Assembly: GCA_943704525.1 (NCBI GenBank)
Contig: CALSCQ010000096.1
Location: 1 to 20,222, forward strand
Direction of reading: 5' to 3'
Length of the DNA: 20,222 nucleotides
DNA from: Pigoraptor vietnamica
Lineage: Eukaryota > Opisthokonta > Filasterea
Shown: positions 7,140-15,054 of the stretch, one piece after another
Layout of the letters: each line of letters opens with the position of its first letter
Position numbering within the stretch: position 1 is the first letter of the stretch
Notes under the pieces: model-generated
Told to the model about the DNA's origin: nothing
Database searches by the model: none
What the model saw: only the letters and a program-made list of their open reading frames with translations
Position numbers and translations under genes: made by a program

Positions 7140-10100
7140 ATGGCTTCAGGCCAGCGTCGAATACACGACCTGGGCGAAGCGAGCGACGTCGCTTCGGAGT
7201 TTTCTCTCCAAGATTACATTGCGCGTCGATATTCATGGACGGCCGGAAATGAAGGCGCAGCGGACGTTGCGCTGTCGTCGACCACTGCGTCCGTTCACCG
7301 CTCTCGAAAAGATGCGGCATTCTCGCCGCCGGGCTTTGCGCTGACAGCTCCGGTCACTGCGTCGCCACAGGCGGTGCTGGGTAGCGGGGAGGCAGCTCCC
7401 GGCACCGACGCGCTGCATCTGTCCGAGTATGCATCGGGCATCAGCATCATGTCGGGTCTCGCCAACATTGGCATGCTTGGGTCGAGCAGCAACAACTCCG
7501 AGGGACGTCGCTCGGCATCGGCCGGATCGGGATCGGGCGGCACCGGCGGGACGAACAACACGCCGTCGCGCGCGCGGTCGGTGCACTTTGACTGGGACAC
7601 GGCGTGGCCGGCGCGCTTCGAGGGCAGCGGCTTCACCGACACGAGCGTGCAGCACGAGAAGCTGAGCCCCGTTCGCCGCCTGCCGCGCATGACGCTGAGG
7701 GAATTGGCGCACTGGGTGGGCAGGTCGCTGCTTATTAACGGCCCGTCGCCGCGTGACTCGCCCGCGTACACGGCGGAACTACACGGGGACAACGTGTTGG
7801 TGCGTATGGGCGTTAGGCGTGGTGCTGTGGGTGTGCGCTACTTTCCCTAATGTACAGCAATATTCGTGTGCTGGGCGTCTCACTAATAGTTATGCTGCGC
7901 TTGCCCTTGTCTGCGCAGCGCGTGCGCGGAGTGCTGTTGGTCGCGATCATCCTCCCTGTCTTCTATGGCCTAGTGACGGACTCGGGACACAACTTTCCCC
8001 ACATGGACGCGTACCCGCTTCCCCTTGCCGCCGTCGAAGCGCTTTTTACCGCACACCTCCTTCTGACCCTGCTGGGTCTATACGCGAAGGTCATGCAGCT
8101 AGCACTGTGTGCCACGGTTGTTCTGTACGCAGTCCTCGCCCTCGCGCCGTACGGCGTTTCCGGCACGGTATCCGTATGGTGGCTGTCGGTCCCGCGAGAG
8201 TGCGACCCGTCGCCCGAGTTTGTGCTCAAATGGTTCGCGCTGGTCGTGACATTGAGCGCTGTGGGCATGCGGTTCATGTTCGCGTTCGCGGCGACTTGGA
8301 TCTCCTTCGCGGTCGTCGAGATTTACGTGCACTCGTCGCGCGCCTGCGTCGGACACGTGGAGGCCCCGATGGTGTTTGCGAGCCTCTCGGCGACGCTTCT
8401 CTCGTACATGATCGACCGCAGCCGCTTTATCGAGCACGCGTGGAGGCGCGAGATTGCGAGGCGGCAGGACTTTCTCGTGGACTCGAGCACAAATCAGATG
8501 CGATCGTCGCGTGCCAAGACGGAGTTTCTCAGCGTCGTCTCGCACGGTACGTATGCCCGCGCATCGATTGCCATACAGATTTCGTGTCGCCCGCTTTGCC
8601 ACCTATCGTATCTCACTTACTAATTGAGTTCTTGTGCCTTTTTTTCCAAAGCGATTTCGTTTTCCGTATGTCACTCACTGCACTCTCGTCCCACTCACAC
8701 GAACGCAGAGTTGCGCACGCCCCTCACGTCCATCTTTGGATTCGCGGACCTTCTTCTCGAGAGCGACCTCTCCGCCGAGCAGAAGGAGTACGTCGACATG
8801 ATGGTCCAGGCAGGGCAGCACCTCCTTGGTCACATCAACAACATGCTCAGCTTCTCCAAATTCGCGAGCTACGGCGATTCGGCGGGCCGTCCGGAGCTCG
8901 TGCACCCCGTGGCGTTCGATCTGGGGTTGCACTTGGAGGAGATTGGGGAGCTGTTTGCGCCAAAGGCCGCGGAGAAGGGGCTCGAGCTCGTAGTGCACAT
9001 CGGGGCGGATATTCGCCCGCGCGTTATTGGCGACATGGCCCTCCTGCGCAACGTCATCATGAACCTACTGGACAACGGCATCAAGTTCACTCGCCAGGGA
9101 GAGGTGGGCTTCTTGCGTGCGTGCGTGCGTGCGTGCGTTCGGGTGTTATACGTGCGTGCACGAATGAATGCGTGTGTGTATATGGGAGGGTTTTATGTGA
9201 GTGCGTACGTCTGCTGTTGATGCCCCCAACCATGAGTGCCGCATATTCTGATACATTGCGTCTGCTGCAGGTCGTTCTTCGCGCCCACGTGGTGCGCGAA
9301 GGTCCCGATAGCCAAGACGTCGCCTTCACCATCTCCGACAGCGGCATCGGGATTCCCGCTCACGTGACTGCGGGCGGTTTCGGTCCCTTTCTGCAGGCGG
9401 ACAGTTCGCAGAGCCGCGAGTACGGCGGCGCTGGGCTTGGCCTCTGCATCTGCGAGACGCTCCTTCGCGCGATGCAATCGTCGCTCGAGATCCAGAGCGT
9501 CGAGAACGTCGGCACGACCGCGCAGTTCACCCTCCACCTCGGCATTGACGAGACGCTCTCGGAGTGCACGGCCCTCCATCACGTTACGGACGAGTCGCTC
9601 TCGCGCATCGCGGACCTGCACGTTGTCATTGCAGCGAACACGAAGGTCGCGCTTGCGTTGCGTGACACGCTCAAGCCGTGGCGGTGCATGGTCAACATCG
9701 TCGGTTCTCCCGCCGAGCCCTTCGAAGGCCTGGCGGCGTTTGCACCCACGGGAGGCACGCTCGCGCCCAGCGTGCAGGGATCCGGCGGCGGCACGGCGAG
9801 CGTGCGCGCGGTGACCTTCCACGACGACGAATCGACGGCGACGGGCGACGGGGACAAGGTGATTGTCGAGCCCTACGCCTTCGTCGACACGGTCGTCATC
9901 GTGGACTATGCCGTCATTCCAGGGACCCCGGAGGAGTACTTCCGAGCCCTCGCCGCAAAAATGCGCCGCCTGCACATCGCTGACGGCGCCATGGTCGTTG
10001 TGCTCCTTCCCGTGCTCGAGGACCATGCACGCCTCGCCGAGCTAAGGCGGCTTGGCATCCGCCACTTGCTACTCAAGCCGGTGCGCTCAAAGGACGTTCG

Positions 10101-11571
10101 CGACCTCCTCCTCGCTGCGGTTACGGACGTGGCGCTCACGCCGCCCGCGCCGGCCCCCGCAGTCGCGCCGTCTCTCTACGGCAACACGGAGCCATACGTC
10201 GTGCTGGCTGAGGTATGCGTGCAGCTGGCGAGTGTAACGGGCTCACTGCCCTCTCATGCTCATTTTTTGGCGCGCTTTTCCCAGCACGATGCCTCGAATC
10301 GCGTGCTTGTGGCCAAGTGGCTGCAGAAGATCGGCGTCGTGCACCAGGCCGTGTCGAACGGGCAGGAGGTGCTCAACGTCATCAGCCGTCGGGCGCCCGT
10401 GCTCATTCTCATGGACCTACAGTTGCCGGTGAAGGTGTGTGGGCGCAGTAGTGAGCTTGGCGGAGGGTCCTTTTGTTTTTGTACTTTTTTATTGTTCTTG
10501 CGGTAAGGCGTGAGTGTGTGTAAAATCCGCGTGCGTGCGTGCGCGTGTGCATGTACGCGTGTTTTGATGAGAGAGCTTGCTTGACCCAACACCCATCTCC
10601 TAACGCCATCTCGTGAAAAAAAAAAAAAAACACCATTGCAGGACGGTTTCCAGACGACGCAAGAGATACGTCAGATGGAGCAGAGGGACAACCTCGCGCC
10701 CGTCCCCATCATCGCCCTCTCGGCCGCGCGCACCACCATGGACCAAATGCTCGCGTCCGGACTCAACGACTACCTGGACAAGCCCCTCCGAATGAGCGAC
10801 CTCGTCGCCAAGGTCCAGTTCTGGATGGCGCACGGCGGAAAGCCACTCCCGGCGGCCGCCCTCAGGCCGCCCACCGTGTCACCCATCACGATCGGCAGCG
10901 CAGTGGTCGACGTCGAGCCGCAGACCGACCACAGCCTCCGCGGATTCATGAGCGAATTTACGCGCCGCTTGTCTGGCTCTGTCGGCGACGCGCGGCGACT
11001 GTCGACGTCGAGCGAAGGTGGCCTGCGAAAGGCGTCGGTAAGCTCGCGCAAGTCGTCGTCGGTGAGCTTTAGCGAGGGTATGCGGAAGGCGTCGATAAGC
11101 TCGCGCAAGTCGTCGTCGGTCAGCTTTAGCGAGGGCGGCACTCGCCTTGGCCTGTTGGCGGAGCGGAAACCCTCTGTGGGCGGCGAGAGCGCCAACCGCA
11201 TGCCTTCAACGTACTGGGACGGAAGCACGCGGAAGACTTCGCTCAGCGAGTCGCTGCGGAAAGTGTCGCTGGGCGATCCCGGCACCCGCAAGACATCTGT
11301 CGGCGACGCCGTTCGCAATGACGCCGGGACGCGAAAATCGTCTCTGGGAGAGGGAGGCCCGCGCAAGTCGTCGCGAGGGCCCGCGCGCCCGTTCCCTTCG
11401 CTGCGCGAGCCGGACGGCGGGCCTTCATCAGCCACGTGCATATTTTGCCTCGACTCGTTCCGGCCGGCCACAAGCGACCAGGACGCCTGCCCAGAGTGCG
11501 CGCGCATCGAGAATCTCGAACTTAAGTTGGACGAGATCGCCGATCGCGTGGGCTCAGCAGCGGAGGACTGA
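7140..11571 (+). CDS. Membrane hybrid histidine kinase with two receiver-like domains and a phosphosite-rich tail (1234 aa, 6 exons)
   Basis: Exons: 7140-7799, 7919-8546, 8709-9103, 9271-10212, 10285-10434, 10642-11571; all GT-AG with matching phases. The ATG sits in CCACCATGG. Order: Ser/Gly-rich head 1-220; about six hydrophobic segments (about 222-400); HisKA with H429 in SVVSHELRTPL, the motif being rebuilt exactly by splicing; HATPase with N box N548/N552, G1 DSGIGI (584-589), a GPFLQAD F box and G2 GGAGLG (614-619); a degenerate receiver-like domain (about 645-845; D773 in VVIVDY, K830 in KPV, but AAN where the acidic pair belongs, with a long insert); receiver 2 (about 870-985; AEHD, D919 in MDLQLP, K972 in DKP). 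The tail has two 19-residue repeats, about ten R-K-x-S sites and a C1191-x2-C1194...C1208-x2-C1211 knuckle followed by a short helix. It probably autophosphorylates H429 and relays to D919. The input signal is unknown, with no PAS or CHASE domain seen. Confidence 0.88.
9114..9138 (+). repeat. (TGCG)n short tandem repeat in kinase intron 3
   Basis: About six tandem TGCG units just after the donor of intron 9104-9270. It is an alternating purine-pyrimidine tract like the TG runs elsewhere in the window. Confidence 0.9.
11024..11137 (+). repeat. 57-bp coding tandem repeat in the kinase tail
   Basis: Two in-frame copies (11024-11080 and 11081-11137) differ at only a few bases and encode 19 residues each, of the form (L/M)RKAS(V/I)SSRKSSSVSFSEG. 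Each copy carries two R-K-x-S sites. Further diverged RK-x-S units follow to about 11390. Confidence 0.92.
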
Positions 11572-11855
11572 TGGAGCCTTCGCAGTCACAACTCGCTGTG
11601 CAATACACTGCATGACTGATGGAGCCTCCGCTGTACACTGCATCCATCGGAACAAGGGTGCGCAAGCAGCAGTGTAGTGTACTGTACTTTTTTCTTTTTA
11701 TGCCGTTACCCCGTCAAGGGTGCATCTTTTCTTTCTTACAAAACGCACGCGCACGCAGCAACTACGCAACCGCAGCCCGCAAAGATATCCAAAGCCGAAC
11801 CGGAATTCAAAAACACAAGCACGCGCCGCCCTGTACAGCCGTCCACGACACCCTC
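11572..11855. other. Convergent 3' region between the kinase and transgelin-like genes
   Basis: Both 3' UTRs should lie here. A 14-bp direct repeat GACTGATGGAGCCT occurs at 11566-11579, overlapping the kinase stop, and again at 11614-11627. TACACTGCAT also occurs twice (11604-11613 and 11633-11642). A variant poly(A) hexamer AATACA is at 11602-11607. I see no gene. Confidence 0.45.
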
Positions 11856-12510
11856 TCACTTCGAAATGATCTGGCGCTGGAGACCAAAGTTCTGGCCGCT
11901 GGCGTTCGCGCCCTTGTTCGTGCCCATCTGCAGCGAGATGGCCGTGGGGTCCGTCTTGACCTCCTTGTGCGCCGTCGACACGAGCTTTCCCTTGCCCTCC
12001 GACGCGAGCCGCAGCGAGTTGATGCACAGCACAACCTGGCCCATGTTCTGATTCTCAAAGAGATCGACCGTCTGGAAGAGATTTGAGACGGGAACGCCGA
12101 GCTCCTTGGCGACCTCGAGAAACTTGTTAATGTTCTCCATCTGCTTGAAGGGCATCGTCGTCTTCTTGTTGTTGGCCGCAGAGCCGGGCTTGAGCGCGTT
12201 GGCGAGCCTTGAAAAGGGATGGACGGCAAATAAGCGAAAATGAAGAAGCACGCGTAGGGGTAAAGCGCACAAGTAATAACAACGCAGACGGACTCACGCG
12301 CTGTAATCCGCTGTCATTTGACACTCACTCGCAAAGGATGCTGCCGTCCTTCAAAGCAGCCTGGAGGTTGTTGGCACCGCTCGGCAGGTCGTGTCCCGTG
12401 CGCGCCTTGATGAACGCGCGCACCTCCCCCTCGGCCTGCACGTCGTACTTCTCGGCCATCTTGGCGGCGAGCTCGGCGTCGAGGCCGAAGGCGGCGGGAC
12501 GGTTGGCCAT
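11856..12510 (-). CDS. Transgelin/calponin-family actin-binding protein (177 aa, 2 exons)
   Basis: Exons on the complement: 12329-12510 and 11856-12207, with a 121-bp intron (donor GTGAGT, phase 2). Splicing rebuilds DGSILCELANALKPGS (residues 55-70), the characteristic centre of a single calponin-homology domain (about 22-130). The ATG has AAA before it and G at +4. A single calponin-like repeat, LQMGTNKGANASGQNFGLQR, lies at 153-172, near the C-terminus, as in transgelin/SM22 and fungal Scp1. These proteins bundle or stabilise F-actin in the cytoplasm. Length (177 aa versus about 200 for transgelins) and domain order fit a complete member. It is divergent from the SLC45-type transporter, and a TATATAT element lies about 90 bp upstream of the ATG. 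Confidence 0.9.
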
Positions 12511-13005
12511 TTTGGGTCGGTTGTTGTGTCGCGTAAGAAGTCAAGGGGAGCAAGTGCGTTTCCTTCGCTTTGTTGCTTGACAGAGAGAACAGCGTCGACT
12601 ATATATCGGTTCCAAATCGTCCCTGGGCGCGTGTGCCGTCGGCAGCTGTGTGTGGGCCTGCGCGCGAGAGAGAGTGTGTGTGTGTGCGTGCCGCTGTTGA
12701 TTTTGCGTAGGCGTTCTCCTTTCGACTTAACCACTAGGTTTCAGTCACTTCGTATTTGAGCCTGTTGCTGTGAAATAGCATTATACATAAATATGCGATA
12801 AAAGTCGGTTTTGAAAACCAATTGCCCATATACCATAAAAGGAATTGCTAGCCCGCAAAGACAAATTGATGTGCCGAGATCTCGCTGTTACACTGTAACA
12901 GTCACGTGAATACTGATGATCGCCAATTGTTACATCCCTCGTGCCCAAACGCCCCATTGAACTCCTTTTTCAGCACCGGCGATCTCACAGCGAGCGTTGC
13001 GAGAG
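12511..13005. promoter_or_regulatory. Divergent promoter region between the transgelin-like and SLC45-type genes
   Basis: This 495-bp gap holds TATATAT (12600-12606) on the transgelin side; CCAATTG at 12818-12824 and 12923-12929; the palindrome CGAGATCTCG (12875-12884); an inverted repeat CTGTTAC/GTAACAG (12885-12891 and 12895-12901); and an E-box CACGTG (12903-12908). The part at 12770-12870 is AT-rich, with a TATA-like CATAAAAGG near 12834. No extra gene is seen. Confidence 0.6.
12600..12606 (-). promoter_or_regulatory. TATA-like box for the transgelin-like gene
   Basis: TATATAT lies about 90 bp upstream of the ATG at 12510. If used, transcription would start about 30 bp further on, leaving a 5' UTR of roughly 60 bases. 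This is a motif match only. Confidence 0.45.
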
Positions 13006-14743
13006 ATGGACGACCCTCACGAAGGTCCGGGCGCCGCGTGGGCGGACGCTGCACTAACAAAACGCGTGGTTGACAGTGTGGACGAATGCGAAAGAGCCGA
13101 CGGGGTCGCCGCTGTCCCCGCAAGCCCTACGGAGAAGCCGCCCACAAGGTCAACGTGGCGCATCTTTATGCTCGCGGGGACCATCTTCGCGCTCGAAGTG
13201 GGGTAAGTAACACAACTGCGCTGCTTGTTAAACTTCAAGGGCATGATCTCCTTATTCATGCGATTCTCGTTCCAGCCTGTCGCTGGAAACCGCGTTTGTC
13301 GTCCCTCTCTTTGCACAGCTGGGCGTCTCGGAACGCTTCAGCAGCCTCCTCTTCTGCATGGGACCCATCGCGGGTGTCTTTCTACAGCCTCTCATGGGCA
13401 ATGCGAGCGATCGCTCCAACGCACGCTGGGGTCGCCGCCGGCCTTTCATCCTCGCGCTGTCCGTGGGCATGATGCTGGGGCTGCTGATCATCCCAAACGG
13501 CGAGTGGCTCGGGTCCCAGTTCGGCGACAGCGGCGGCTCGCATGCGCGGGCGATTGCGCTGTGCACGATCGGCGTGCTCTTGCTTGATTTTTGCTGCGAC
13601 TCGATTCAGGGCCCTTGCCGCGCGTATCTCCTCGACGTCGTGCCCGTCGAGCAGCAGGAGACCGGCAACAGCGTGTTTGGGATCATTGCGGGGATCGGAT
13701 CGTGCGTCGGCTACATCGCGGGTGGCATTGACTGGGGTCCAGTGGGCCGCCTGCTGGGCACGCAGCTGCGGACGGTGTACACGTGCGGCCTCGTCCTCGT
13801 GGTCGCCTGCACCGCGTGCACGCTCTTCAGCATCCCCGAGACGCCCCGCGCCGCCTCGACGAATCGCGAGGGCACTCTCGCCGTGCCCTTTGCGTCCGGA
13901 CGTCGTCGCACGGTGTCGTCGGGAAGTTTGGGTGGCCATTCGTCCGCCTCCGTCAACGCGGGTGACGACGAGTCAACGCCGCTCATTTCTCAAGCCGCGA
14001 CGCCGTCCCAACCGCGGAGCGAGGACAGCTTCAGCCTCCGCGAAATTCTCTCGGCGCTGCTCCATCCGCCAAAGCCCATCGTGCGGATATGCATCGTTCA
14101 CTTTTTTGGGTGGATTTCGCTGCTCTCGTATGTCATCTTCTTCACGGATTACATGGGACTGCTCATCTACGGAGGCGACCCGGACGCGGCGGAGGGCACG
14201 CACGATCGCACGGCGTACGAGGACGGCGTCCGCGTCGGTTCGTTGGGCCTCGCCGTGTTTGCGTTTGGCTCGTTTGTGGGGTCCGTGGGCATTTCCCGCG
14301 CTGTACCGCGCTTTGGACTGCGCATTCCGTACATGGCGTGCTATGCGTGCACGTTCGTGGGTGCCGGCGCAATCGCACTCACGCGCTCCCTGTACGTCGC
14401 GCTGCCCCTCTGCGCGATTGCGGGCGGCGTTTTTTGCGCAATCTGCACGATGCCGTTCATGTGCCTCGTCGCATACGACGCCGCGCGCGGCAGCGACGGC
14501 CAGGACAACGGGCTCAACGTCGCCGTTGTCAACACGATGATGTTTGTCGCGCAATTGCTCGTGTCGTTCACGATGGGCAACGTCATTCGTGCCGTCGGAA
14601 CGGTCGCCTTCGCCATGTACACGTCATCCGTTGCGGCCGGCGTGGGCGCCGTGGCAACGTTCTTTCTCGTCCTTGGGGATGACCTGCGCGACTATGTCGT
14701 CTCATCAAAGCGTCGCGTTGAAAAAGAAGACTATTTACACTGA
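13006..14743 (+). CDS. SLC45/SUT-type sugar transporter, major facilitator superfamily (554 aa, 2 exons)
   Basis: Exons 13006-13202 and 13276-14743 flank a 73-bp intron (donor GTAAGT, phase 2); joining gives FALEVGLSLETAFVVPLF, the first membrane helix. The ATG at 13006 has GAG before it and G at +4. After a 50-residue cytoplasmic head come about 12 hydrophobic segments. Family marks include RWGRRRPFI (116-124), the SLC45/SUT form of the MFS loop 2-3 motif; LLDFCCDSIQGPCRAYLLD; GYIAGGIDW; and FFTDYMG followed by YGGDP in the second half. The cytoplasmic loop between helices 6 and 7 is long, Ser-rich and includes RRRTVS, a possible kinase site. Family members carry out proton-coupled uptake of sucrose or other sugars at the plasma membrane or acidic compartments; the substrate here cannot be told. 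Confidence 0.92.
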
Positions 14744-14760
14744 TCCATGATCCAACGAGC

Positions 14761-14766
14761 AATAAA
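14761..14766 (+). terminator. Poly(A) signal AATAAA of the transporter gene
   Basis: An exact AATAAA 17 bases after the TGA. It is the clearest canonical polyadenylation hexamer in any intergenic region of the window and implies a very short 3' UTR of a few tens of bases. Confidence 0.6.
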
Positions 14767-14908
14767 GTTTGTGTCCAGACACAGTGTAGCCCTCACCTTG
14801 CCTCCGTCACGTGCCTTAAATGGCGTACAAAACAACAACAAACGCCAGTCTTTGCAGTGGCTGTTGTTGCCGCCTGAGGTTGCCGTACACGCAAGCGACG
14901 CAGCGCCT

Positions 14909-14992
14909 TCTCTGCTTGTGTCGCGCTCTCTCGACAAACCCTTTCCTATACCTCTGTTTGTGTCGCGCTCTTTCGACGATCCCGCCTTATAT
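14909..14992 (+). repeat. 42-bp tandem promoter repeat upstream of the beta-helix gene
   Basis: Copies 14909-14950 and 14951-14992 share the core TTGTGTCGCGCTCTYTCGAC (14916-14935 and 14958-14977) and each ends in a TATA-like string (CCTATA, CTTATAT). The second TATA-like string is about 65 bp upstream of the ATG at 15055, so it is the likelier core promoter. Confidence 0.75.
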
Positions 14993-15054
14993 CCTTGAAC
15001 GCCGTCAGCGCATCCCTGACAGCCCAGTTCGACGGTCACGAGTGGGTCGCCGCC

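Larger units (their letters stand above)
14744..15054 (+). promoter_or_regulatory. Intergenic region: SLC45-type 3' end and beta-helix gene promoter
   Basis: AATAAA at 14761-14766 lies 17 bases after the transporter stop. A 42-bp tandem duplication (14909-14992) with a TATA-like end follows, then about 60 bp to the GCCGCCATGAC start of the next gene. No other gene is visible. Confidence 0.55.

Noticed and set aside
9193-10026. Minus-strand open frame of 277 codons
   Set aside because: It is antisense to the HATPase and receiver exons of the kinase, spans an intron, and has no recognisable domain.
13542-14540. Plus-strand 332-codon frame and minus-strand frames at 13382-13939 and 13973-14554
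   Set aside because: They are shadows of the SLC45-type exon, being Arg/Ala/Ser-rich translations with no family pattern.
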